Below the pieces are notes generated by a model. That model did not search any database and was not told the DNA's origin. It saw only the letters and a list, made by a program, of their open reading frames with translations. From NCBI RefSeq assembly GCF_900176005.1, contig NZ_LT838272.1, positions 2,251,587 to 2,315,586 of the forward strand: a stretch of DNA of 64,000 nucleotides, read 5' to 3'. The stretch is from Thermanaeromonas toyohensis ToBE. Its GTDB lineage: Bacteria > Bacillota > DSM-521 > Neomoorellales > Neomoorellaceae. Position 1 is the first letter of the stretch; each line of letters opens with the position of its first letter. The position numbers were made by a program, and so were the translations under genes. Positions 53,401-61,083 of the stretch are shown one piece after another.

Positions 53401-53429
53401 AAAAAGCCCCGGGAAAAACATCCGGGGCT
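53401..53429 (-). terminator. Terminator after dodecin
   Basis: An 8-bp stem AGCCCCGG/CCGGGGCT with a 9-nt loop, followed on the minus strand by five T. It lies just past the dodecin stop. Confidence 0.85.
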
Positions 53430-53432
53430 AAC

Positions 53433-53642
53433 TTATATATCCGCAGGGTGATCGGTATAGGCGATTTTTACATTAGCTTTAAATTCGGTAATCTTTCCGT
53501 TCTTAACGTTAGCCGTTAGGTTTAAAACCTCCACTCCAGAAATGTTGGGGATTTCTTTGGAAGCCTCGGTTACAGCTGCCTGTACGGCATCCTTCCAATT
53601 GGAAGAAGAGCTACCCACCAGTTCTATTACCTTTACGTGCAA
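53433..53642 (-). CDS. Dodecin, flavin-binding protein
   Basis: 69 residues with the dodecin pattern VKVIELVGSSSSNWKDAVQAAV and FKANVKIAY. Dodecins form dodecamers that store FMN/FAD or CoA. TTG start behind an AAAGGGGGA site. It has its own terminator and faces the aminotransferase gene. Confidence 0.9.
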   Translation of the reverse strand: MHVKVIELVGSSSSNWKDAVQAAVTEASKEIPNISGVEVLNLTANVKNGKITEFKANVKIAYTDHPADI

Positions 53643-53852
53643 GAAATGTCCCCCTTTCTTTACTAAATTTTCCTTAACAAGATAACAGGTTCGTTTCCTT
53701 TCCCTAAACTCTATTGTGTCCTCTATTCCTTTAAATATGTTTCTCTCACATTTGCTTCTCTATAATTTCTGTTCTCTATATTTCCCATTTTATATATGTG
53801 TTTCATTGCGCCTTTGCCAAAGACTAGAGGATAGCCTTTACATAAAAGGTTC

Positions 53853-53880
53853 ACTTTTCCTTTACCGCTTACATACCATA
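53853..53880 (+). promoter_or_regulatory. Possible mother-cell sigma (E/K) promoter of cotJ
   Basis: CATACCATA at 53872-53880 fits a sigma-K/E -10 (CATANNNTA), with AC at 53853-53854 in the -35 position, about 38 nt before cotJA. Consistent with a spore-coat operon but weak by sequence alone. Confidence 0.45.
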
Positions 53881-53917
53881 AAATAGCACAGAAATAGGAT
53901 GTAGAGGAGGGAATCTT

Positions 53918-54073
53918 ATGAACGAAGCTCAAGTTCAGGGCTTTAATTGGGAACTGGCCCGGGCATATATCCCTTGGCAAAGATACACTACCAGGTGGAG
54001 CCCGGAAGAAGGTTTAAAGAAAGGAACTATCTTTCCGGAACTTTATAGACCTTATCACCCTACAGGACGCTAA
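53918..54073 (+). CDS. cotJA: Spore coat protein CotJA
   Basis: 51 residues, ATG behind GAGGAGG. WELARAYIPWQRYTTRWSPE and FPELYRPYHP match CotJA. First gene of cotJABC, the inner-coat complex; cotJB begins 22 nt after the stop. Confidence 0.85.
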   Translation: MNEAQVQGFNWELARAYIPWQRYTTRWSPEEGLKKGTIFPELYRPYHPTGR

Positions 54074-54094
54074 GTTAGAAGGGAGGCTCCTTCC

Positions 54095-54352
54095 ATGGAT
54101 TATGATCGGCGAAAACTCCTCGAACAAATTATGGCCCTGGAATTTACTGCCCTAGAATTTAATCTCTACCTAGATACCCATCCCCAGGATATGAAGGCTT
54201 TAGAGGAATATAATGAAGCTGCCCGGGAGCTAGCCCAGCTTAAACAGGAATATGAAAGCCGCTACGGGCCGCTGACCAACTATGGTTCTACCCCTAGTCC
54301 TGGCTCCTGGAGATGGGTGGAAGACCCCTGGCCGTGGGAGATCACTTTCTAA
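54095..54352 (+). CDS. cotJB: Spore coat protein CotJB
   Basis: 85 residues: LLEQIMALEFTALEFNLYLDTHP and YNEAARELAQLKQEYE, then a Pro/Trp-rich tail ending WVEDPWPWEITF as in CotJB. It is thought to bind CotJC in the coat. GGGAGG ribosome site. Confidence 0.92.
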   Translation: MDYDRRKLLEQIMALEFTALEFNLYLDTHPQDMKALEEYNEAARELAQLKQEYESRYGPLTNYGSTPSPGSWRWVEDPWPWEITF

Positions 54353-54413
54353 TGTAGGCTACCTATTTAAAAGGGCCCATTTATGAGAGATTATGAAGGA
54401 GGAATAGTAAACA

Positions 54414-54986
54414 ATGTGGATATACGAGAAAAAGCTCCAATATCCGGTTCGAGTGAGCAGACCCAACCCCCGACTGGCTAAAAATATTATAACCCAGTAT
54501 GGTGGGCCGGATGGGGAATTAGGTGCCTCACTACGTTACCTTACCCAGCGTTATACCATGCCCATACCCCAGGCCAAGGCTGTTCTAACAGACATCGGCA
54601 CCGAAGAGCTGGCTCACATGGAAATTATCGCTGCCCTGGTCTATAACTTAATCAAAGATGCTCCTTTACAAGAAATTAAACGCGCTGGATTGGACGGCTA
54701 TTACGCCGACCATGACCGTGCCCTATACTTCGTCAATCCTGAGGGCGCACCGTGGACGGCCAGCTATATTCAGTCCAAAGGCGACCCCATTGCTGACCTT
54801 TATGAAAACCTTGCTGCCGAACAAAAAGCCCGTGCAACATACGAGCTGCTTATCAACCTTTCCGACGATCCTGATGTCACCGATGTGTTAAGGTTCCTGA
54901 GGGAAAGGGAAGTTGTACACTTCCAGCGCTTCGGGGAAACGTTAAATCTGTTGTACGAATACATGGAAAGAAAGAAATATTATTAA
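54414..54986 (+). CDS. cotJC: Spore coat protein CotJC (manganese-catalase-like)
   Basis: 190 residues, ferritin-like four-helix fold related to manganese catalase. YGGPDGELGASLRYLTQRYT, then IGTEELAHMEIIAAL and EREVVHFQRFGETLN supply the metal-binding Glu/His residues. It is the last gene of cotJABC with a strong terminator. A truncated copy lies 2.5 kb downstream. Confidence 0.94.
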   Translation: MWIYEKKLQYPVRVSRPNPRLAKNIITQYGGPDGELGASLRYLTQRYTMPIPQAKAVLTDIGTEELAHMEIIAALVYNLIKDAPLQEIKRAGLDGYYADHDRALYFVNPEGAPWTASYIQSKGDPIADLYENLAAEQKARATYELLINLSDDPDVTDVLRFLREREVVHFQRFGETLNLLYEYMERKKYY

Positions 54987-55031
54987 AGCCCGAAGCTAAT
55001 GCTAGGTGAATAAGATTACCCTTAGGTGCCA

Positions 55032-55056
55032 AAGCCCCGCTCCGGGGCTTTTTTTG
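55032..55056 (+). terminator. Terminator of cotJABC
   Basis: An 8-bp stem AAGCCCCG/CGGGGCTT with a 3-nt loop followed by seven T. The same stem follows the cotJC copy at 57476-57500. Confidence 0.92.
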
Positions 55057-55069
55057 ACCCCATCCGGTG

Positions 55070-55245
55070 TTTATGGAGGAATCCGCCTTCCTTACCTGAG
55101 CTACATCATAACCCCTTTCCTCAAGCCTAACCGCCAATTTACCGCCCGTACACATGTCAACCAGAAATCTCATTGGGCCGCCTCCACGCCCACCTAGCTT
55201 ATAAGTCCTCATTGGTTCCTAAACACCTCGCATAAGCAAAGTGCG
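55070..55245 (-). pseudogene. Remnant of a DUF433-DUF5615 toxin-antitoxin pair
   Basis: At 55199-55245 the minus strand reads FAYARCLGTNEDL and stop, the end of a DUF433 antitoxin (compare AYARCLVANEG in the gene at 63643). From ATG 55173 it continues MRFLVDMCTGGKLAVRLEERG and YDVAQVRKADSS, the start of a DUF5615 PIN-like toxin, which is cut by the cotJC terminator after about 34 codons. Both genes are dead. Confidence 0.7.
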
Positions 55246-55347
55246 AATGAAACTGTTCCAATTTCGGAGATAGTGACGCTTAAGAAGTGATCCACCCCAT
55301 GACAATTTCCTGTATCTTGGAGGTGTCTCGACTTCACGGGACAGGAG

Positions 55348-55690
55348 AGAAGACTGCAGCTTTTCTTTTCTGCATCCGGCTCTGCCATAGTGCCATGCCT
55401 TTTGTTATGGCCTTCCCATGCTAGCGCAGGAAGCCTTCATTGAGGGGCACATCCACGCCCTTGAATTCTTCGGCGGGGTGCCCAAACGGTTGATCTACGA
55501 TAAGCTCCGTACGTCCGTCAAGGAGGAGTGGGGCCGGAATGTCAAGACAAGTTATGTGTTGGACTATTATCTTAGCGTTCTGGAACAGCGGCCCCGAGCC
55601 CTTTGGAACGCCAAACCCTTAAAGGAAGGCCCTCCACAGTGGTCCCGTGTAAAAAACGGAGCGCCCGGCTGGGGTCTGCCGGGCGGTATG
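55348..55690 (+). pseudogene. IS21-family transposase (istA) remnant
   Basis: KTAAFLFCIRLCHSAMPFVM runs into MLAQEAFIEGHIHALEFFGG and VPKRLIYDKLRTSVKEEWGR after a frameshift near 55417, matching the DDE core of IstA. It ends RPRALWNAKPL, then unrelated sequence. No istB or terminal repeats were seen, so it is a fragment. Confidence 0.75.
55651..55685 (-). terminator. Terminator of the HEPN-MNT pair
   Basis: A perfect 8-bp stem CGCCCGGC/GCCGGGCG with an 8-nt loop, then CTCCG and six T on the minus strand, 8 nt past the HEPN stop. Confidence 0.75.
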
Positions 55691-55692
55691 AA

Positions 55693-56100
55693 CTAGGCAA
55701 GGTTGCTAACTTCTTCTGCTACAAGATGTTCAATCTGGCGGATTAAGGATTTAACTTCGTCAAACCAGGGAGCAACATCGCCAGCCTCGAAGTTTACCAG
55801 GTCTGCATAATCGGCCTTCTGCCGGGCATCGAAAAGTCTGTTGTACAGATGCCCAGCCGAAGGACTGACCAGTCCAGTCTTGACCAGTTTCTGGTGGAAA
55901 AGAGAGCGAATACCGGAATGCTTGGCCGAGGAATATCCCTTGGCAAGCAGGATGGCGGAAGCCGCATAGAAACAGGCGTAATAGAGCCGGTTAACAGAAG
56001 TGCGGATATGGCCTTTTGAAAAAAGCAGTTCGGCTTCCTCTATCGCTTCTTTGGCGCGTTCCATCCGGTACAAGACCAGTTGTTTGAGTTCTTCCTTCAC
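55693..56100 (-). CDS. HEPN-domain protein of a HEPN-MNT toxin-antitoxin pair
   Basis: 135 residues from the GTG at 56100, which overlaps the MNT stop (GTGA). HEPN motifs: RTSVNRLYYACFYAASAILLA and SAKHSGIRSLFHQ; the last part ends EHLVAEE. HEPN toxins are RNases that can be adenylylated by MNT. The classic R-x4-6-H motif is not clear, so activity is uncertain. Confidence 0.85.
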   Translation of the reverse strand: MKEELKQLVLYRMERAKEAIEEAELLFSKGHIRTSVNRLYYACFYAASAILLAKGYSSAKHSGIRSLFHQKLVKTGLVSPSAGHLYNRLFDARQKADYADLVNFEAGDVAPWFDEVKSLIRQIEHLVAEEVSNLA

Positions 56101-56435
56101 AGGATTATACCCTCTCGCCTTACGTTTTGGCTGAAGGGCATTGCCTGGTAAAGGGGAGAATTCCATTCCTCTTCGCTGTAGGCAGCTATAGATAAAACAG
56201 CCCCGGTTTCCAGTTCCAGCGGGTACAGCTTTTCGCGGATGGCGTCTTCAAGGCGCCAGCTCACAGGCTCTTTTGTGAGGATTAGCAGATCATAATCCGA
56301 CTCTGGTCCGGCATCTCCTCGGGCTCGTGAGCCATAGAGGATTATAGTGGCACCGGGAATAACTTCTCTGATGAGTTCACGGCAACGCTCTAGTAATTGT
56401 TGTTCACTAGCCTTTAAGGGGCGTGGCAGGGTCAT
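56097..56435 (-). CDS. MNT nucleotidyltransferase (antitoxin)
   Basis: 112 residues with the nucleotidyltransferase core ILYGSRARGDAGPESDYDLL, intact GS and D-x-D. It follows the broken MNT gene with a 4-nt overlap and precedes HEPN. It would inactivate the toxin by adding AMP. Confidence 0.9.
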   Translation of the reverse strand: MTLPRPLKASEQQLLERCRELIREVIPGATIILYGSRARGDAGPESDYDLLILTKEPVSWRLEDAIREKLYPLELETGAVLSIAAYSEEEWNSPLYQAMPFSQNVRREGIIL

Positions 56436-56771
56436 AAAGAAATCCCTTCTTCCTGGAGTGACCTATAGAAATGCGTCTCCTTGAATAGGGGCGCTGAATA
56501 GCGCTCAGCGGACATAATTACCCGCGATACTACAACATCATGCTTTAAATTTATCTCTACGGCTGCTTTGATTATGGCCTCTCTGGCAGCGCTGTCCTCC
56601 CTTTTAACGAGTAACGAGTATATCAATATCCGACTCTGGGGTAGCAGTGCCGCGGGCTACCAAGCCAAACAAGCAGATCCCAAGAAGGTTCTCTCCTTGC
56701 TCTCGCCTGAGAAGTTCACAGAACTCCTTAATTGCTCTCCTGGTCTTGTCTGGCATAATAGTCTCGGCCAC
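56432..56771 (-). pseudogene. Second MNT nucleotidyltransferase, broken by a 7-bp duplication
   Basis: From GTG 56771 (AGGGGG site) it reads MPDKTRRAIKEFCELLRREQ, CLFGLVARGTATPESDIDIL then VTR-stop. A tandem TAACGAG duplication at 56605-56618 shifts the frame; with one copy removed it continues VKREDSAAREAIIKAAVEIN to 56432. The expected GS is GL, so the active site is also damaged. Confidence 0.88.
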
Positions 56772-56989
56772 GGTGATAGTTCCCCCTCGCTCCTATTATA
56801 CACTACAGAGCGGTTGGTTACCAGTATTTTGAAAGCGCTGGGGGCCTAGTTCTGCAAACCTCTTCAGGAGACGTCCTGGGCAGGAATATTCGCTCGCAAG
56901 CAGAAATATTAAACTGGACCTACCCGCAAAATAGAGCCTCCCAATGATTTCTTTCCCGGCAGTGGAGTTATCAAAAGTTGAAGTCGGGC

Positions 56990-57471
56990 GGGCCGGATGG
57001 GGAATTAGGTGCCTCACTACGTTACCTTACCCAGCGTTATACCATGCCCATACCCCAGGCCAAGGCTGTTCTAACAGACATAGGCACGGAAGAACTGGCT
57101 CACATGGAAATTATCGCTACCCTGGTCTATAACTTAATCAAGGATGCCCCTCTAGAAGAAATTAAGCGCGCTGGTTGGATGGCTATTACGCCGACCATGA
57201 CCGTGCCCTATACTTTGTAAACCCTGAAGGAGCCCCTTGGACAGCCGCCTATATCCAATCTAAAGGTGATCCCATCGCTGACCTTCACGAAAACATGGCC
57301 GCCGAGCAAAAAGCCCGCTCTACCTATGAGCTCCTTATAAACCTTTCCGATGATCCCGATGTGACCGATGTGCTAAGGTTCCTACGGGAAAGAGAAGTTG
57401 TCCACTTCCAGCGCTTCGGTGAAACGTTAAATCTGGTGTATGAGTACCTGGAGAGAAAGAAGTATTATTAA
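56990..57471 (+). pseudogene. Truncated, frameshifted cotJC copy
   Basis: Corresponds to cotJC from residue ~30 to the end. The first ~140 bp are almost identical to 54504-54650, then similarity falls to about 80 percent with mostly silent changes. A 1-nt deletion near 57174 (GGTTGGAT against GGATTGGAC) breaks the frame. The N-terminal helix region is missing and the start is lost. Confidence 0.92.
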
Positions 57472-57475
57472 AGCC

Positions 57476-57500
57476 AAAAGCCCCGCTCCGGGGCTTTTTA
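57476..57500 (+). terminator. Terminator after the cotJC copy
   Basis: A 10-bp stem AAAAGCCCCG/CGGGGCTTTT, loop CTC; same design as the terminator of cotJC. Confidence 0.88.
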
Positions 57501-57628
57501 AGTGTGTGGTGGACATCAGAACTGTTTTATTCTGCTATCAAGTTTCATATGGTGAAGCCTACGTTGCGAGCCAACTCCACCTTTTCAGGTCTGGTCACTC
57601 CGGAGATGCGCATGCAAAAAATAATTCT

Positions 57629-58900
57629 TCATGAGAAGCTTGATAAATCTATAATCTCACCTACCCGGGGGACGATAGCCCTAACTCCCTTCTGACGGAG
57701 CAGACGAGCTAGTTCGTCCCCTTTTTCGCGTGCTACATGGGTTATAATGACTGTTGGATCTCCCTTTATCTTCCCTAACATATCCTCAATATCTTTCCAA
57801 TCTGGGTGGACTTTCCATATAAATCGAGCTACTCTAGCCTTAATCCCATCAACTGCGCCTTTAAGTACCTGCTCGCCTTTTGTCCCTTCATATAAGAAAC
57901 CTGTAAAAATTATGGTGTTCTTTTCTGATATTCCCAAGCGATCTATTAGCTCCTTTGTGGCACCAGAGCTACCCATGGCGTCGGTAGCCAGTATTATAGC
58001 TTCTCCCTTCTGGGGTATTTCCGAAGTACGGTGAAATTCCTTGATTTTTTCGTCGTAACCAATATTTACTATTTGTGCCGGACATTTTATTCCGGATTTT
58101 TCTGGGTCACGCAGAAAACCTCTTAATCCCGCAAGAATTGGAGCCTCTACATATATTGGCACACTAACCTTTAGTGCGCTGTTTAATAACACCAAAATTT
58201 CTTGAGAGCGTCCAATGCGGGGAACGGGTAGAAGAACGCTCCCCCCCTTGCTAACCGTAGCTGTAATTGCTCCTAGAAGCTGCTCATAAATATTATCCTG
58301 CATTATAACAGCAGCCCCATATGCTCCATCCAAGACTACGGCATCAGCATGGCCGCTAAACTCAGGAGGAGAAAATAATAGGCTTGAGGTGCACCAATCG
58401 CCTGTGTATATTATTCGTTTCGTACCCCACATGATATCAAACCACGCCGAACCTGGTACGTGGCCACTGGGATTAAAGAAAATCTCGCAGTTTTTGATTG
58501 CTATTTTTTCCCCGAAACCAACAGGGTTTAAGAGTAAAGATAATATATGCTCCATTTCGTAGGGCTTCTTATGCCCCGCAGAATCAACTACCTGTAACCA
58601 AGCAGAACAACTTTGGGTAACCTCCGGTACAACTAAATGATGCGTATATATCGGCCTTTGAATTCCCAATTTTGTAAGAAGCGGTAGGGCTCCGCAGTGA
58701 TCTTCGTGAGCATGACTCAAAAAAGTAGCGTCAATACGAGTTAACAGATTAACATCCCACTGAGGGTATTCCCCTGCCTTAAAAGCAGTAAATGTACGTT
58801 TAACGCCGCAATCTAGTAGTATAAAGCCATTTCCATCCCCCAACAAAAAGCAAGAACGTCCTTGCTCGGATACTCCTCCCCAGCAGTACAACTTTAACAT
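57629..58900 (-). CDS. Metallo-beta-lactamase-fold, beta-CASP-like hydrolase
   Basis: 423 residues from the ATG at 58900 (TTG at 58903 also possible) behind GGAGGACAG. Zinc motif HAHEDH near 63-68, then GHVPGSAWF, YTGDWCTSS, and a C-terminal ITHVAREKGDEL; the IGRSQEILVLLNSAL region is like beta-CASP nucleases. Such proteins are RNA nucleases or hydrolases. Last gene of the LysR-divergent operon; substrate unknown. Confidence 0.8.
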   Translation of the reverse strand: MLKLYCWGGVSEQGRSCFLLGDGNGFILLDCGVKRTFTAFKAGEYPQWDVNLLTRIDATFLSHAHEDHCGALPLLTKLGIQRPIYTHHLVVPEVTQSCSAWLQVVDSAGHKKPYEMEHILSLLLNPVGFGEKIAIKNCEIFFNPSGHVPGSAWFDIMWGTKRIIYTGDWCTSSLLFSPPEFSGHADAVVLDGAYGAAVIMQDNIYEQLLGAITATVSKGGSVLLPVPRIGRSQEILVLLNSALKVSVPIYVEAPILAGLRGFLRDPEKSGIKCPAQIVNIGYDEKIKEFHRTSEIPQKGEAIILATDAMGSSGATKELIDRLGISEKNTIIFTGFLYEGTKGEQVLKGAVDGIKARVARFIWKVHPDWKDIEDMLGKIKGDPTVIITHVAREKGDELARLLRQKGVRAIVPRVGEIIDLSSFS

Positions 58901-59019
58901 CAACTGTCCTCCTGTTGCCGTGACGGTTTAAAAACAAACTCGCTTCGCTATTTAAATATTCTCTGCAATATTCTTTGGGCAACGTGCCGGCTTAAATAGA
59001 GCTAACGGAAAAACGTCTC

Positions 59020-60264
59020 TTATGCCCCCAACTTGGATGTAAAACCCATCAAATCCATTAGAACATTGAAGAAGGCCGAGCCAGTAATTCTGCCCAATCC
59101 ACCACCGGCGCAACTTCTCTCCCCGAAGTGAGTTTGAAGGTCGCTTCGTACAGCAGGCCCCCATATGGCCGCAGGAACCGGATCGCCTGAATGATCACGT
59201 ACGCTACATGGAGTGGAGTGATCGCCGGTTATGGCTACGTGAACCCCCGCCTGTAAACCGTCCAGCAAGCTCCCTACCAGCAAGTCTAATTTTTCTGCGA
59301 CCTCTATCTTGAGGTCCCATCTTCCGTCGTGGCCCGCGAGGTCTCCGGCCTTTACATGAATTATCACTAAATCGAACCTCTTTATCAATTCTAGGGCTAA
59401 CCTGGCTTTGACGACAGGATCAAAATTATAAGAACCAGTTATACCTTCACCTGAGAACACCTCAAGTCCCACCATTCTTCCTATGGCAAGCACCGTGTTT
59501 TCACCAGCTATAAGGGCTCCTTTAAGCCCTTTATAAAGCTCGGCGAGTAGCGGAATGGTGGTAACAATCCCTGCGCCGCGCGTTAGGACTGCATTGGCTG
59601 GAGGTAATCCGGCCGCCTCTCTGGCGAGATTGACGGGGTGTGCCCTCAATTTTTCTTTTGCTATATCAAGGAACTTCTGCAACAGTCTAGCGGTCTTAGC
59701 GGCTTCGGGGGTGTTGTCCAGCGGGTAAACTTTGCGCATTGGCCGTCCTTCACAAGCAGTACCGGGATCCGAATCAGAGACAGCCGGGCTAAGACCAGGC
59801 CCGCGGAGTACCAGTACAGCTCTATGTTCCGTACCGGCAGCAAAGAAGGCAACTGTATCTTCGCTCAAGTAAATCTTATTAAGGCTGGAGGCTAGTTCAC
59901 TTGTTCCTTCTCTTATGCGGCCCGCCCTTCTGTCGACTACTAGACCCTTCTCATCGATGGTGGCAAAATTACACCTGAAAGCCACGTCGCCCGCCTCAAG
60001 CTGTAACCCAGCCCCCAAGGCCTCAATAGGACCACGACCCTTATAGTATTTAAAGGGGTCGTATCCTAAGGCACACAGCGTGCCTACATCCGTACCACAG
60101 GGGACCCCTGGGGCGTAGGGATCCACTAACCCAACAATACCACCACAAGCCAGCCGATCCAGGTTGGGAGTGTTGGCTGTTTCTAGTGGGGTCTTCCCCT
60201 TCAACTCCAAAATAGGACGGTCACCAAGACCGTCCGCAATTACTAACACACCTCTCGTCTTCAT
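59020..60264 (-). CDS. apgM: Archaeal-type (2,3-BPG-independent) phosphoglycerate-mutase-like enzyme
   Basis: 414 residues, alkaline-phosphatase superfamily. LVIADGLGDRP, TPLETANTPNLDRLACGGI, then PCGTDVGTLCALGYDP, where the nucleophile motif usually reads GSDTAHL...GYDP. C-terminal metal motifs are intact: KAGDLAGHDG and TGDHSTPCSVRDHSGDPVP. The Ser-to-Thr change makes the mutase call tentative. It lies between a secreted-protein gene and the metallohydrolase gene. Confidence 0.85.
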   Translation of the reverse strand: MKTRGVLVIADGLGDRPILELKGKTPLETANTPNLDRLACGGIVGLVDPYAPGVPCGTDVGTLCALGYDPFKYYKGRGPIEALGAGLQLEAGDVAFRCNFATIDEKGLVVDRRAGRIREGTSELASSLNKIYLSEDTVAFFAAGTEHRAVLVLRGPGLSPAVSDSDPGTACEGRPMRKVYPLDNTPEAAKTARLLQKFLDIAKEKLRAHPVNLAREAAGLPPANAVLTRGAGIVTTIPLLAELYKGLKGALIAGENTVLAIGRMVGLEVFSGEGITGSYNFDPVVKARLALELIKRFDLVIIHVKAGDLAGHDGRWDLKIEVAEKLDLLVGSLLDGLQAGVHVAITGDHSTPCSVRDHSGDPVPAAIWGPAVRSDLQTHFGERSCAGGGLGRITGSAFFNVLMDLMGFTSKLGA

Positions 60265-60299
60265 CGGCTACTTCTCCTTTTATGCTTTTTTATTGCTGC

Positions 60300-61058
60300 T
60301 CAAAGGACCAGATGCCTCCGGAAATATAGGAGGGCTCCGGCAATAAGCACACTCGCTAGCCACGAAACTCCCGTCTGGGCGGAAGTTAGTCCTTTAACAT
60401 AACTCAACTCTACACCTACGGAGGACCCTGTCGGTATAGCTGCGGTATCTTTCTTGCCAGGTAGTTCCACAATTATGCCGCCTGAATTATTGTCTCGTAC
60501 TACTCTGAAGTCTTTTTTAGGAGAGGTGACCGCGAACACTTCACAACCTGGGGGCAAGATAACACTGCAAGTGTATTTTCCTATACCATAGGGAGTGTTG
60601 TTTTTGAAGTTATAACTGAAATTCCTGAGATCGCCTCTGTTGGTTGGGCCACCTTCTACATTTGTTGTATCGCTTTTTGTCTCTTTAAAAAGTTCCGGGA
60701 CGAGGTAGGCTATTTTTAGAGTTACTTCTTTACTTTCGCTACTACCTTTGACATTCCATTGGTACCATTTATTACCGCCATATTTTACTTCCTTGGGCTT
60801 TGGATCCTCTATTGCAGCACCTGTAACCTCAGTCTGCACCCACCTACCCTTTAGAGCAGGTTGGGGTAAAACTATAGCCCCTTCGGGTCCAGGCTTTCCT
60901 TTCCACATTACTTCTAGCTTCCCATCACCATTGTCAGAAGCCATTATCTTTTCTTCCAGCTCATTGTTGATTTGCTCGGCTTGTGCCGGCGATGGCCACC
61001 ATGCCACTAAAATCAAGCCCAGGCAGATACCCAATACTGCTATCAATAGCCTTTTCAT
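60300..61058 (-). CDS. Secreted or membrane-anchored protein, unknown function
   Basis: 252 residues: signal peptide LIAVLGICLGLILVAWWPSPAQA, a beta-rich extracellular part with WKGKPGPEGAIVLPQPALKG and VKGSSESKEVTLKIAYLV, and a C-terminal membrane anchor (WLASVLIAGALLYFRR). Not recognised. It follows the transporter gene by 25 nt, so may support anion uptake or a surface function. Confidence 0.7.
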   Translation of the reverse strand: MKRLLIAVLGICLGLILVAWWPSPAQAEQINNELEEKIMASDNGDGKLEVMWKGKPGPEGAIVLPQPALKGRWVQTEVTGAAIEDPKPKEVKYGGNKWYQWNVKGSSESKEVTLKIAYLVPELFKETKSDTTNVEGGPTNRGDLRNFSYNFKNNTPYGIGKYTCSVILPPGCEVFAVTSPKKDFRVVRDNNSGGIIVELPGKKDTAAIPTGSSVGVELSYVKGLTSAQTGVSWLASVLIAGALLYFRRHLVL

Positions 61059-61083
61059 AGCACACCCTCTCCCCTATTGGCTT

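Noticed and set aside
54877-55212. Minus-strand frame of 111 codons presented as one gene
   Set aside because: Only about 34 codons at its start match DUF5615; the rest is antisense of the terminator and of cotJC, so it is treated as a remnant.
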